From: Paragemmobacter amnigenus
Lineage (GTDB): Bacteria; Pseudomonadota; Alphaproteobacteria; Rhodobacterales; Rhodobacteraceae
Direction: 5' to 3'
Length of the DNA: 64,000 nt
NCBI RefSeq assembly: GCF_009908265.2
Contig: NZ_JAAATX020000002.1
Coordinates: 124,001-188,000, forward strand
Numbering within the stretch: the stretch's first letter is position 1; each line of letters opens with the position of its first letter. Below the pieces are notes generated by a model. That model was not told the DNA's origin. It saw only the letters and a list, made by a program, of their open reading frames with translations, and ran no database searches. A program made the translations under genes and the position numbers. Positions 26,803 to 36,931 of this stretch are shown here, piece by piece.

Positions 26803-27129
26803 CGTGATGTCTCCTGTGTCGAAGTGCCACCCGCGGAACTGCGGTGGCTTGGCTTAGTCATCAAGGTCGCGACTGAAGCCCGAGGGGAGACAGAAGGTCG
26901 AAAGAAGAAGAAAGCCCACAAGCCCTGCGCCTTTTCCGGGCAGATAGCAAGCGAATTCGGCGGGGGTGGGTTTGTGGCATCAATTTGGGCGGATGGGCGC
27001 AACGATGGGGCATCGCCCGTGGCCCAAAGCCACGGGCGGCGGCCGCACCGCCCCCACGGGGCGGCCGCACGTATACGTGCGACCACCCCGCGGTGCGGCC
27101 GCCGCCCTGGCGTTGCGCCGAGCCGGGCC
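26803..27129. other. Intergenic region between cspA and GST gene
   Basis: No gene. The part next to cspA should hold its promoter and leader; I saw no clear -35/-10 pair. The distal part is repeat family A copy 2 (27010-27120), listed separately. Confidence 0.5.
27010..27120. repeat. Repeat family A, copy 2
   Basis: The core 27040-27103 is identical over 64 bp to 371-434. The side hairpin GCCCGTGGC / GCCACGGGC (27015-27037, loop CCAAA) differs wholly in stem sequence from copies 1 and 3 yet pairs perfectly. The outer arms are GGCGGCCGCACCGC (27039-27052) and GCGGTGCGGCCGCC (27090-27103). Confidence 0.75.
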
Positions 27130-27831
27130 TTAGCGCTTGAAGAGGATCTCCTGCGCCTTCTTGTCCGTTGCCGCGTCGCTGCGCCGGTCCATGCCCACCG
27201 CCGCGCCCTTCTCGAAGGCGGGCCGCGCCGCGAGTTCGTCGAGCCAGCGCTTGAAGTTGGGCTTGTCGTCCAGCACCTGCTCTTGCCCCTGCCAGCCCAT
27301 GGCCCATGGCCAGATCGCGAAATCGGCGATGGAGAGGAAATCGCCCGCCGCATAGCGGTTGGAGGCAAGCTGCCTGTCCAGCACGCCGTAGAGCCGCCCG
27401 ACCTCGCGCCGGTAGCGGTCTTTGGCATAGGGCAGGTCGTGGGGCGGGTCCATGCTGGGGGCGTATTTCAGGAAGTGGTGCGCCTGCCCCGCCATCGGGC
27501 CGACGCCGCCCATCTGCCACATGAGCCACTGTTCCACCGCCGCCTGTTCGCGGGCGTTGGAACCGCCGAACCTGTCCGTCTTGCGGGCGAGGTATTGCAG
27601 GATCGCGCCGGATTCGAAGAGGGAAATGGGCGCGCCGTCGGGGCCTTCGGGATCGGTGATGGCGGGCATGCGGTTGTTCGGGGCGATGGCGAGGAAGTCG
27701 GGCTTGAACTGGTCGCCTGCGCCGATGTTGACGAAGTGGACTTCGTAGGGAAGGCCCATCTCCTCGAGCGCGATGGTGATCTTTTTCCCGTTCGGCGTGG
27801 GCCAGTAATGCAGTTGGATGGGGGCTGTCAT
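27130..27831 (-). CDS. Glutathione S-transferase, YfcG/YghU-like
   Basis: 233-aa GST-fold protein. The thioredoxin-like N-domain begins IQLHYWPTPNGKKITIALEE; the PNGKK sequence is that of nu-class GSTs (YfcG, YghU), which act as glutathione-dependent disulfide reductases. SLFESGAILQYLARK carries the Glu-Ser pair that binds the glutathione gamma-glutamyl group. The C-domain has DFLSIADFAIWPW. The start ATG at 27831 follows GGAGCCCCC; the open frame to 28128 runs through the metZ riboswitch and is not coding. Confidence 0.88.
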   Translation of the reverse strand: MTAPIQLHYWPTPNGKKITIALEEMGLPYEVHFVNIGAGDQFKPDFLAIAPNNRMPAITDPEGPDGAPISLFESGAILQYLARKTDRFGGSNAREQAAVEQWLMWQMGGVGPMAGQAHHFLKYAPSMDPPHDLPYAKDRYRREVGRLYGVLDRQLASNRYAAGDFLSIADFAIWPWAMGWQGQEQVLDDKPNFKRWLDELAARPAFEKGAAVGMDRRSDAATDKKAQEILFKR

Positions 27832-27984
27832 TGGGGGCTCCTGTTCCTGTCGGCCCTGATGTTGCGTTTGGGTGCGGCGGGGGCAAGGTGCAAAAGCGGC
27901 GCAAAATGCGCCACAGGGCTGTGCGCCGGTGCAAGGCGGGGGCGGTCGGGCGTTGACCTTTGGCTTTGCTGGGCGTATCGGGCG

Positions 27985-28041
27985 GGTGTGGCGCTTTGTT
28001 ACCGGATTGCGGGCCACGTTAAACAAGCCGCTAAAGAGGTG
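27985..28041 (+). promoter_or_regulatory. SAM-II riboswitch aptamer upstream of metZ
   Basis: The sequence follows the SAM-II (metA) motif: P1 stem GTGGC (27988-27992) with GCCAC (28013-28017), the loop GCTTTGTTACCGGATTGCGG between them, then GTTAAACAAGCCGCTAAAGAGG, whose CCG can pair back to the loop CGG as the pseudoknot. SAM-II elements are typical of alphaproteobacterial methionine genes and bind S-adenosylmethionine. Here the aptamer is followed by a terminator, so control is probably by transcription attenuation (see the next entry). Confidence 0.85.
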
Positions 28042-28085
28042 AGGGGATTTCGCCCCGGCACCTCTGGGTTTGCCGGGGCTTTTTC
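28035..28085 (+). terminator. Attenuator of the metZ riboswitch (terminator with antiterminator)
   Basis: Terminator: GCCCCGGCA (28052-28060) pairs with TGCCGGGGC (28071-28079), followed by TTTTT. Antiterminator: AGAGGTG (28035-28041), the 3' edge of the aptamer, is complementary to CACCTCT (28059-28065), with GGGG / CCCC extending the stem inside. The two folds exclude each other. When SAM holds the aptamer, AGAGGTG should be unavailable and the terminator should form. The direction of switching is inferred. Confidence 0.8.
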
Positions 28086-28105
28086 TTGGCCGGGGGCCGC
28101 TGACG

Positions 28106-29284
28106 ATGACCGACTGGAAGACACGCACGAAGCTGGTGCATGAGGGAACCCGCCGCAGCCAGTATGGCGAGATGGCCGAGGCGATCTTCCTGACGCAAGG
28201 CTTCGCCTATGACAGCGCCGAGAGTGCCGAGGCGCGCTTTGTCAAGGCGGGTGAGGACGAGTTCATCTATGCCCGTTACGGCAACCCCACCACGCGGATG
28301 TTCGAGGAGCGCATCGCGGGGCTGGAGGGGACCGAGGATGCCTTTGCCACGGCCAGCGGAATGGCGGCGGTGAACGGGGCGCTGGTGTCGATGCTGCGGG
28401 CGGGGGATCATGTCGTGTCGTCCCGCGCGCTGTTCGGGTCGTGCCTTTACATTCTGGAAGAGGTGCTGGGACGTTACGGGGTGAAGGTCACCTTCGTGGA
28501 CGGGGCCGATCTGGACCAGTGGCGCGCGGCGGTGTTGCCGGGGACGAAGGCGGTGTTCTTCGAGTCGATGTCGAACCCGACGCTGGAACTGGTGGATATC
28601 CGCGCGGTCAGCGAGATCGCCCATGCCGTGGGGGCGGTGGTGATCGTGGACAACGTTTTCGCCACCCCGATCTTTTCGCGCGCGGTCGATCAGGGGGCGG
28701 ATGTCGTCGTCTATTCCACCACGAAGCATATCGACGGGCAGGGCCGCGCGCTGGGCGGTGTGGTCTGCGGGTCGAAGGAGTGGATCCGCAAGGTGCTGGA
28801 GCCCTATATGAAGCATACGGGCGGGTCGATGAGCCCGTTCACGGCGTGGATGCATCTGAACGGGATGGCGACCTTGGACCTGCGCTGTCGCGCAATGGCG
28901 GACAGCGCGTTGAAGGTGGCAGAGGCGCTGGAGGGGGATGCGCGGGTGGGCCGTGTGATCTATCCGGGGCTGGCGTCGCATCCGCAGCATGATCTGGCGA
29001 TGGCGCAGATGGGATCGGGGGGCACGCTTGTGACCTTCGAGGTGAAGGGCGGCAAGGAGGCGGCCTTCCGCTTCATGAACGCGCTGGAGATTGCCAAGAT
29101 TTCCAACAATCTGGGCGATGCCAAGACGATCGCCACCCATCCTGCGACGACGACGCACCAGCGCCTGCCGCAAGAGCAGAAGGACGCGCTTGGCATCACG
29201 CCGGGGCTGATCCGGCTGTCGGTGGGGCTGGAGGATGCAGGCGACCTGATCGCGGATCTGCAACAGGCGCTGGGCCGGGCCTGA
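28106..29284 (+). CDS. metZ: O-succinylhomoserine sulfhydrylase
   Basis: PLP enzyme of the Cys/Met metabolism family that makes homocysteine from O-succinylhomoserine and sulfide. The protein is 392 aa from the ATG at 28106. Family marks: YARYGNPTTRMFEERIAGLE (N-terminal active-site loop), ATASGMAAVNGAL, VDNVFATPIFSRA, and VVYSTTKHIDGQGRALGG with the PLP lysine. MetZ rather than MetB or MetY is chosen from the overall sequence style and the alphaproteobacterial context; O-acetylhomoserine use cannot be excluded. Expression is predicted to be switched off by SAM through the leader riboswitch. Confidence 0.92.
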   Translation: MTDWKTRTKLVHEGTRRSQYGEMAEAIFLTQGFAYDSAESAEARFVKAGEDEFIYARYGNPTTRMFEERIAGLEGTEDAFATASGMAAVNGALVSMLRAGDHVVSSRALFGSCLYILEEVLGRYGVKVTFVDGADLDQWRAAVLPGTKAVFFESMSNPTLELVDIRAVSEIAHAVGAVVIVDNVFATPIFSRAVDQGADVVVYSTTKHIDGQGRALGGVVCGSKEWIRKVLEPYMKHTGGSMSPFTAWMHLNGMATLDLRCRAMADSALKVAEALEGDARVGRVIYPGLASHPQHDLAMAQMGSGGTLVTFEVKGGKEAAFRFMNALEIAKISNNLGDAKTIATHPATTTHQRLPQEQKDALGITPGLIRLSVGLEDAGDLIADLQQALGRA

Positions 29285-29493
29285 ACGGGCTACCCCGTAA
29301 GGCGTAAGGGCATGTCGGATTCGGCTGCAATCTGTGCGTCCGGCGTCATTTCATTGTGATGCCGGGCATCCTATATTCAGTCCCTGCCCCGACCACGGAT
29401 GGCGGCGGCATGTGATCCGGACGGACCGGTGCGACGTATACCTGCTGACATTGACGGCGGTCCTGTGACTGCCCGAACCGAAAGGCGATTGCG

Positions 29494-30585
<1,092 letters not shown>

Positions 30586-30630
30586 TTCCGTTGACCGGGT
30601 GTGGCGCGGGGCTGTAGCAACGCGCCCACC

Positions 30631-32076
30631 ATGGTTGATTTCCGGCCCACAGCCTATGTCTTCGGGCGCATCCTGATCGTGCTGGCGATCCTGATGCTGG
30701 CGCCAGCCATTGTGGACTGGAGCGCGGGCAACGCGAATGCGGTTCCGATCTTCTTCAGCGCTGGCATCACCGGAGGTGTGGGCGGGCTGATCGCGCTGGC
30801 CTCGGTGAACGGGTTGAAGGGGGCCTTCGACATCCGGCAGGCCTATCTGCTGACCGCGGTGATCTGGTTCGGCGTGCCCGTCTTCGGTGCGCTGCCCTTC
30901 ATGCTGGGCGTGCCGAGGCTGCATTTCACCGAAGCCTATTTCGAGGCCGTGTCCGGCATCACCACCACCGGGGCCACGGTGATTTACGGTCTGGATTCGA
31001 TGCCTGCGGGGATGAACCTGTGGCGGGGGCTGCTGAATGCCGCAGGCGGGTTGGGGATCGCCTTTGTCGCCATGATCTTCCTGCCGGTCATGCGGGTGGG
31101 GGGGATGCAGTTTTTCCGGACGGAAGGATTCGACACCTTCGGCAAGGCGGTGCCGCGGGCCACCGATCTGGCCAAGCAGTTGCTGGGCGTCTATCTGGGG
31201 CTGATCGTCATTGCCGCGCTGACCTTTGCCGCGATCGGGATGAACGCGCTGGATGCGACGGTCCATGCGATGGCGGCGATCGCCACGGGGGGATTTTCGC
31301 CGCGCGATGCGAGCTTCAACGAATATGCAGGGGCGGGCGAGTATCTCGGGGCGCTGTTCATGTTCCTCGGGTCGCTGCCCTATGTCCGCTATGTGCAAAT
31401 GATGAACGGCGATACGCGCCCGCTGTGGCGCGACAGTCAGGTGCGGGCCTATGTGAAGGTGCTGGGTCTGGCGGTGGGGACGGTCACGCTGTGGCGGTGG
31501 TGGACGTCGGACATGGGATTCGAGGACACCTTCCGCGAGGCGCTGTTCAACATGACGTCGATCATGTCCTCGACGGGGTTCTTCTCGGGGTCGTTCCCCG
31601 TCTGGGGCGGCTATATGCTGGTCGTGGCCTTTCTGGTGGGGATGATCGGGGCCTGTTCGGGATCTTCCGCCGCCGGTCTGACGATCTTTCGCGCGCAGCT
31701 GGTCTGGGCGGCGCTGATCCAGCATGTGCGGCGGATCATCCTGCCCGGCCGCGTGGCACCGGTGAAATACGAGGGGCGGACGGTCGAGCAGGACGTGCTG
31801 GATGCGCTGATCCTTTATGTGAGCGGGTTTGTCCTGACGCTGGGCGTGCTGACGGTCGCGATGACCTTGACGGGGGTGGACATCACCTCGTCCCTGTTCG
31901 CGGTGTGGACCGCGCTGGGCAATATCGGTTACGGCTTCGGCCCGCTGGTAGAGCGGACGGGCACCTTCGTCGATTTTCCCGATGCGGCGAAGTGGATCAT
32001 GACCCTGTCGATGCTGTTGGGACGGTTGGGGTTGCTGGCGATCTTCGTGCTGGTCCTGCCGAGCTTCTGGCGGTGA
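30631..32076 (+). CDS. trkH: TrkH-family K+ uptake protein (copy 1)
   Basis: Potassium-translocating subunit with four M1-P-M2 repeats. The protein is 481 aa from the ATG at 30631 (a GTG at 30601 is in frame). The four pore loops are ITTTGATV, IATGGFSPRD, MSSTGFFSG and LGNIGYGFG, each with the filter glycine. The conserved stretch FLPVMRVGGMQFFRTEGFD follows pore 1. It needs a peripheral TrkA, which is not encoded nearby. A close paralog follows 76 bp downstream. Confidence 0.93.
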   Translation: MVDFRPTAYVFGRILIVLAILMLAPAIVDWSAGNANAVPIFFSAGITGGVGGLIALASVNGLKGAFDIRQAYLLTAVIWFGVPVFGALPFMLGVPRLHFTEAYFEAVSGITTTGATVIYGLDSMPAGMNLWRGLLNAAGGLGIAFVAMIFLPVMRVGGMQFFRTEGFDTFGKAVPRATDLAKQLLGVYLGLIVIAALTFAAIGMNALDATVHAMAAIATGGFSPRDASFNEYAGAGEYLGALFMFLGSLPYVRYVQMMNGDTRPLWRDSQVRAYVKVLGLAVGTVTLWRWWTSDMGFEDTFREALFNMTSIMSSTGFFSGSFPVWGGYMLVVAFLVGMIGACSGSSAAGLTIFRAQLVWAALIQHVRRIILPGRVAPVKYEGRTVEQDVLDALILYVSGFVLTLGVLTVAMTLTGVDITSSLFAVWTALGNIGYGFGPLVERTGTFVDFPDAAKWIMTLSMLLGRLGLLAIFVLVLPSFWR

Positions 32077-32152
32077 AATTACGTAATTTGCGTAAAATTC
32101 CGCGGGGCGCTGGCCGGTTGACAGTGGCGGGCGGGGGTTCCACCTTCGGGCC

Positions 32153-33601
32153 ATGATCGATCTTCGCCCCGCCATTTACGTCATTGGACTGGTGATCGTT
32201 GCGCTGGGGGGAATGATGCTCTTTCCCCTTGCGCTGGACTGGTATGCGGGTGACCCGAACTGGCTGGCCTTCCTGCAGTCGGGAATCCTGTGCGTGGTCT
32301 GTGGCGGGGCGGCGGCACTGGCCACGGCCAATGCGGCGCGCAGCGGGCTGACCTTGCAGCAGGTCTTTGTCCTGACGGTCTTTACATGGGTTGCGGCCTG
32401 CCTGTTCGGGGCGCTGCCGCTGATCCTCGGCGCGCCGGGGCTGGGGTGGACGGATGCGGTGTTCGAGGCGACCTCGGGGCTGACCACCACGGGGGCCACG
32501 GTGATCGTGGGGCTGGACGGGTTGCCGCCGGGGGCGAACCTGTGGCGGGGGATGCTGCACTGGCTGGGCGGGCTGGGGATCGTCATCATCGCCATGCTGT
32601 TCCTGCCGGTGATGAAGGTGGGCGGGATGCAGTTCTTCCGGTCCGAAGGGTTCGACACGCTGGGCAAGGTGCTGCCGCGCGCGCTGGATATCAGTTCGGC
32701 GCTGGTGCAGATCTATGTCGTGATGACGCTGGCCTGTGCCGTGACCTATGCCGCGCTGGGCATGGGCGGTTTCGATGCGGTGGTCCATGCCCTGTCGACC
32801 GTGTCGACGGGGGGATTTTCCACCTCGGACCAGTCCTTTGCCAAATTCGCGGGGCCGCTGGAATATGCGGCGATCGTGTTCATGCTGGCGGGAAGCCTGC
32901 CCTTCATCCGCTTTATCCAGGCGTGGCAGGGGGAATGGCAGCCCTTGTGGCGCGACCGGCAGGTGCGGGCCTATCTGCGCTGGAATGCCTATGCGGTGGG
33001 GGCGATCGTCGGTTACGAGCTGCTGACGCATGACCTGCCCTTTGAAACCGTGCTGCGGGAGACGGCCTTCAACGTGGTGTCGGTCTTTTCGGGCACGGGG
33101 TTCACCAGTGCCGATCTGTCGTCCTGGGGGGCCTTTCCCTTTGCGTTGCTGTTTGCCGTGGGCCTGATCGGGGGCTGCACGTCGAGCACGGGCTGTTCGG
33201 TCAAGGTCTTCCGCTGGCTGATCCTGTTCGAGGCGGTGAAGCTGCAGCTCAGGCGGCTTTATGCGCCGAGCGCGGTGAACATGCTGCGCTACGAGGGCCG
33301 GACGGTGGAGGAGGATGTGGTGGATGCCGTCATCAGCTTCTTCACGCTGTTCATGCTGACCTTCGGTCTGCTCTCGGTGGCGTTGAGCCTTGCGGGGCTG
33401 GAATTCGAAACGGCGGTGACGGCGGCATGGACGGCGATTGCCAATGTCGGTCCCGCCTTCGGACCCGAAGTGCATCCCACCGGCGCCTTGCTGGCCTTTC
33501 CGGATGCGGCCAAGTGGATCATGGTCGGCGGGATGCTGATCGGCCGGCTGGAGTTGCTGGCCGTCTATGTCCTGTTCATGCCGCGTTTCTGGCGGGGCTG
33601 A
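32153..33601 (+). CDS. trkH: TrkH-family K+ uptake protein (copy 2)
   Basis: 482-aa paralog of the preceding protein with the same layout. The pore loops are LTTTGATV, VSTGGFSTSD, FSGTGFTSA and IANVGPAFG. The stretch FLPVMKVGGMQFFRSEGFDT is nearly the same as in copy 1, so the pair arose by duplication, but long hydrophobic segments differ a good deal, so it is not recent. The gap 32077-32152 has a small A/T-rich inverted repeat (AATTACGTAATT). It is convergent with the next gene, with no space between stops. Confidence 0.92.
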   Translation: MIDLRPAIYVIGLVIVALGGMMLFPLALDWYAGDPNWLAFLQSGILCVVCGGAAALATANAARSGLTLQQVFVLTVFTWVAACLFGALPLILGAPGLGWTDAVFEATSGLTTTGATVIVGLDGLPPGANLWRGMLHWLGGLGIVIIAMLFLPVMKVGGMQFFRSEGFDTLGKVLPRALDISSALVQIYVVMTLACAVTYAALGMGGFDAVVHALSTVSTGGFSTSDQSFAKFAGPLEYAAIVFMLAGSLPFIRFIQAWQGEWQPLWRDRQVRAYLRWNAYAVGAIVGYELLTHDLPFETVLRETAFNVVSVFSGTGFTSADLSSWGAFPFALLFAVGLIGGCTSSTGCSVKVFRWLILFEAVKLQLRRLYAPSAVNMLRYEGRTVEEDVVDAVISFFTLFMLTFGLLSVALSLAGLEFETAVTAAWTAIANVGPAFGPEVHPTGALLAFPDAAKWIMVGGMLIGRLELLAVYVLFMPRFWRG

Positions 33602-35356
33602 TCAGTCCCAGCAGGAGACGAGGACCGTCATCTTCGTGGCCACTGCGGCAAGGTCGTCGGGGGGCAGGGCGCCCTGACGCGCGGATTGGGCCAGCGTGAG
33701 GCCTGCAGGGGCAAGGGCCGTGGCGATGGTCTGCGCGGTGGCTGCGAAGGTGACGCCGTCGGGCAGGACCTGTGCACCGCTGGAGGGCGCGGGCAGGAGC
33801 ATCCCCAGAACCGCGCCGGTGGCATCGACCACGGGGCCGCCCGCATCGCCGGGCAGCGCTGCGAGGGCGAGGCGCTTGATCCCCGTCTCGCCCTGCAACC
33901 CTTCGGTCGCGGCGAGCGTGCCGAAGGTCAGGACGGGGGCGGGCAGGGCGTCGCCGTAGCTGTAGCCCGCCACGGCGATTTCCGCGCCGATGCGGTCGGG
34001 GGCAAGCTGGAATTCGGCCACGGCAGGCGGCGAGAGCGGCGCGGACGGGGCGAGCAGGGCAAGGCCCGTGGCGGTGTCGGACAGGGTGACGGTCGCGTCG
34101 GTGCCGCCGTCGAGGGTGATGCGCCTGCATTGCGCCACGGCATCCGCCGTGGTCAGGACGCGGCCCGTGGCATCGAGGAAGAAGCCCGAGGCGGTGAGGC
34201 GGGGCTTGCGAACCTCGAGCCCCGAGAGGAGGCCGGTCTTGGTCGCGCCGTCCATCGGCACAATGCCGGGGTCGAGCGCGCGGTCCCCGATGCCGCGGAA
34301 GGAGGCCTCGATCGCGGGAAGGATGCGGTCCATGGGCAAGCCCGCGGCGGGGTTCCATGTCACGATCCAGCCCTTGACCAACCCGCGCGCCGTTTCGGCA
34401 TAGGCGGCCGAGGAGAGGGTCGCGCTGTCGCCGCGCAGGGTGAAGCTGCGCTCGCCCCGCTCGCGCGGGCCGGTGACGGGCATGATCGCGAGGGTCTGGA
34501 GCGTGTCGTAAAGCCCGTAGAGCGCGGCCTGTTCGCCCGGCTGGCTGATCAGCGTGATGCGCAGCGCGTCGGAGCCGTCCTTTGCGGTGAAATGCACGAA
34601 GGGTGGTTCGTAATGGTCGAAGGCCACGAGGGCGGAGGGGATGGTGATCTCGATCCCCGCTTCGGGTTCGGTGAGGGTGGTCAGGCCAAGGCTGGCCTCT
34701 TCCGCCTGATAGTTGGCGACAAGCGTGTTGCGTTGCAGGGTGGTCAGGACGCCCGTCGGGTCATAGCCCATCGCCTCTTGCCAGGCGGCCATCGAGGCGC
34801 GGGTGCCGCGGCCGAAGGCGCCGTCGATGGTGCTGTCGTAATGGCCGAACCATTTGAGTGCGGTCTGGATCAGTTCGCGTTCGTCCTGCGTCAGGACGGT
34901 TTCGGACTGGCGGGCCTGTTCGGGGGATTCGTCGATCACGGGGACGGGTTCGGGGGCGGCTTGCGTGGTGGCCGTGTCGGTGCCTGTCGGGGCTTCGGGT
35001 GCGGTGGCGGCGGGGTCTTCGACCGGCGCGCCGACGGGCCAGAAGGGGGCGTCGTAGCTGGCGCCGTCCGAGATGAAGCTGTCGGCGGGGATCAGGTTTT
35101 CGCGTTTAAGTTCGGCAAGGCGGGCCTCGGCCTCGGGGCGGGAATAGGGGCCCAGGCTGATGACATGCCAGCCCGTGCCCGCGATGAAGCCCTGAACGTT
35201 GTCGAACATGGTCGACCATGCGGTGGCGCGTTCTTCGGCCGGGGCGAGGGCGGGTTTGGCCTCGATCTGGATCCAGACCTGTTCCTGTGCCGTGGCGGGG
35301 GCGGGAAGATGCAGGGCAAGGGCAAGGGCAAGGATCACGAGGGCAAGGCGCAGCAT
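33602..35356 (-). CDS. SPOR / PG-binding protein with inactive trypsin-like domain
   Basis: 584-aa exported protein. Signal peptide at residues 1-23 ([20 protein letters not shown], then ATAQ). About 50-110 resembles a SPOR-like repeat ([20 protein letters not shown] ... LIPADSFI). About 150-215 is a PG_binding_1 domain ([20 protein letters not shown]). About 385-560 has the trypsin/HtrA layout, but all three catalytic residues are replaced: VLTTADAV has Asp405 where His is expected, TGLALL has Gly431 for Asp, and GDAGGP has Ala505 for Ser. I infer a periplasmic peptidoglycan-binding scaffold, not a protease. Confidence 0.8.
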   Translation of the reverse strand: MLRLALVILALALALHLPAPATAQEQVWIQIEAKPALAPAEERATAWSTMFDNVQGFIAGTGWHVISLGPYSRPEAEARLAELKRENLIPADSFISDGASYDAPFWPVGAPVEDPAATAPEAPTGTDTATTQAAPEPVPVIDESPEQARQSETVLTQDERELIQTALKWFGHYDSTIDGAFGRGTRASMAAWQEAMGYDPTGVLTTLQRNTLVANYQAEEASLGLTTLTEPEAGIEITIPSALVAFDHYEPPFVHFTAKDGSDALRITLISQPGEQAALYGLYDTLQTLAIMPVTGPRERGERSFTLRGDSATLSSAAYAETARGLVKGWIVTWNPAAGLPMDRILPAIEASFRGIGDRALDPGIVPMDGATKTGLLSGLEVRKPRLTASGFFLDATGRVLTTADAVAQCRRITLDGGTDATVTLSDTATGLALLAPSAPLSPPAVAEFQLAPDRIGAEIAVAGYSYGDALPAPVLTFGTLAATEGLQGETGIKRLALAALPGDAGGPVVDATGAVLGMLLPAPSSGAQVLPDGVTFAATAQTIATALAPAGLTLAQSARQGALPPDDLAAVATKMTVLVSCWD

Positions 35357-35515
35357 AAGGAAGGTCCCATCAAATTCGCGGCGGAGACTAGCAGAGCGGA
35401 TGCGGGATGCATCCCCCTATCTGCGCCCCCGCACGGGTCGCGCCGCGGCCCTGCGAGGATTGACCCCTGTGCGCCTCTTGCCTATGGAGGGGGCGGTTTT
35501 CAAGAGGGCCCCGGC

Positions 35516-36457
35516 ATGGCTGATACCGCGACGCTTCCCCGCAGCTTTCAGGAGATCATCCTGCGCCTGCAGTCCTATTGGGGCGCCAAGGGCTGTGCCG
35601 TGCTGCAACCCTATGACATGGAAGTGGGCGCTGGCACCTTCCACCCCGCGACGACCCTGCGCGCGCTGGGGTCGAAGCCATGGGCGGCGGCCTATGTGCA
35701 ACCCTCGCGCCGCCCGACCGACGGGCGCTATGGCGAGAACCCGAACCGGTTGCAGCACTATTATCAATATCAGGTGATCATCAAACCCTCGCCCCCCGAT
35801 CTGCAGGAGCTGTATCTGGGGTCGCTGCGGGCCATCGGGCTGGACCCGATGTTGCACGACATCCGCTTTGTCGAGGATGACTGGGAATCCCCGACGCTGG
35901 GGGCATGGGGGCTGGGCTGGGAAGTCTGGTGCGACGGGATGGAAGTGTCGCAGTTCACCTATTTCCAGCAGGTGGGCGGGCACGACTGCCGCCCCGTGTC
36001 GGGCGAGCTGACCTACGGGCTGGAGCGGCTGGCGATGTATGTGCTGGGGATCGACCATGTGATGGAGATGCCCTTCAACGATCCCGCGGCGCCCATCCCG
36101 TTGAAATACGGCGACATCTTCCGCCAGACCGAAGAGGAATACAGCCGCCACAATTTCGACGGCGCGACGACCGAGATGCTGTTCCAGCATTTCAAGGATG
36201 CCGAGGCCGAATGCGAGCGGCTGCTGTCCTTTGACGCGGTCGATCCGAAGACCGGCAAGCGCATCGTCATGGCCCATCCCGCCTATGACCAGTGCATCAA
36301 GGCGTCCCACCTGTTCAACCTGCTGGACGCGCGGGGCGTGATTTCCGTGACCGAGCGGCAGGCCTATATCGGCCGCGTGCGGGCCTTGGCCAAGAAATGC
36401 GCCGATGCCTTTGTCACCACCGAGGCCGGTGGTGCCTTGGGGGGGGCGGCGGCGTGA
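35516..36457 (+). CDS. glyQ: Glycyl-tRNA synthetase alpha subunit
   Basis: Class II aminoacyl-tRNA synthetase catalytic subunit of the bacterial alpha2-beta2 type. The protein is 313 aa from the ATG at 35516. It begins [20 protein letters not shown], then [40 protein letters not shown] (motif 2 region) and [16 protein letters not shown] (motif 3). The upstream open frame reaching 33686 is the antisense shadow of the preceding gene. It ends in a GTGA overlap with the next small gene. Confidence 0.97.
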   Translation: MADTATLPRSFQEIILRLQSYWGAKGCAVLQPYDMEVGAGTFHPATTLRALGSKPWAAAYVQPSRRPTDGRYGENPNRLQHYYQYQVIIKPSPPDLQELYLGSLRAIGLDPMLHDIRFVEDDWESPTLGAWGLGWEVWCDGMEVSQFTYFQQVGGHDCRPVSGELTYGLERLAMYVLGIDHVMEMPFNDPAAPIPLKYGDIFRQTEEEYSRHNFDGATTEMLFQHFKDAEAECERLLSFDAVDPKTGKRIVMAHPAYDQCIKASHLFNLLDARGVISVTERQAYIGRVRALAKKCADAFVTTEAGGALGGAAA

Positions 36458-36927
36458 ATGGCAAGATTGTCGGGGGTGGCATCGTGTTGATCGGGGCGGT
36501 CGCGGGCGTGGCCATGTACTGGCTGCAGGTCTATGCCTTTTACGAGGAGGCGGCCTTCGTTCCGGGCGAGGAAATCCGGCTGACGCTGATCGAAAGCGGC
36601 CAGCCCGAGCCCATCATCGCCGAGGATGTGACGGGGATCGACAGCGACAGCTCGCCCATCCGGTTCCGCGCCTGTTTCCGCACGCCGATGACGCAGGCCA
36701 TGCTGACCGAGACCTACCGCATCTATGACGGCGCGGTGCCCAATATCGCGCCCGGCTGGTTCGACTGTTTCGACGCCGAGGCGATCGGCGCGGCGATCGA
36801 GCGGGGCGAGGCCATCCCCTTCCTGTCGGAAGCCGACATCCACCCGGGCGTGGACCGCGTCGTCGCGGTCTTTCCCGATGGCCGGGCCTTTGCCTGGCAC
36901 CAGTTGAACGCCTCGGCGAGCGAGTGA
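36454..36927 (+). CDS. DUF6446-like membrane-anchored protein between glyQ and glyS
   Basis: 157-aa protein starting at GTG 36454, overlapping the glyQ stop. One N-terminal hydrophobic helix ([23 protein letters not shown]) acts as signal anchor; the rest is soluble, with two Cys (FRACFRTPM and WFDCFDAEA) that could form a disulfide in the periplasm, and ends [18 protein letters not shown]. This fits the DUF6446 family, which I recall at this very place in Rhodobacterales. Function unknown; being held inside the glyQ-glyS operon suggests only coexpression. Confidence 0.75.
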   Translation: MNGKIVGGGIVLIGAVAGVAMYWLQVYAFYEEAAFVPGEEIRLTLIESGQPEPIIAEDVTGIDSDSSPIRFRACFRTPMTQAMLTETYRIYDGAVPNIAPGWFDCFDAEAIGAAIERGEAIPFLSEADIHPGVDRVVAVFPDGRAFAWHQLNASASE

Positions 36928-36931
36928 CACG

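Noticed and set aside
26505-28143. Long plus-strand frames over cspA and GST
   Set aside because: They are antisense to two clear genes and cross the SAM-II riboswitch.
33686-35515. 610-codon upstream extension in the glyQ frame
   Set aside because: It lies antisense to the SPOR/PG-binding gene, has low-complexity Gly/Arg-rich sequence, and the GlyQ N-terminus is clear at 35516.
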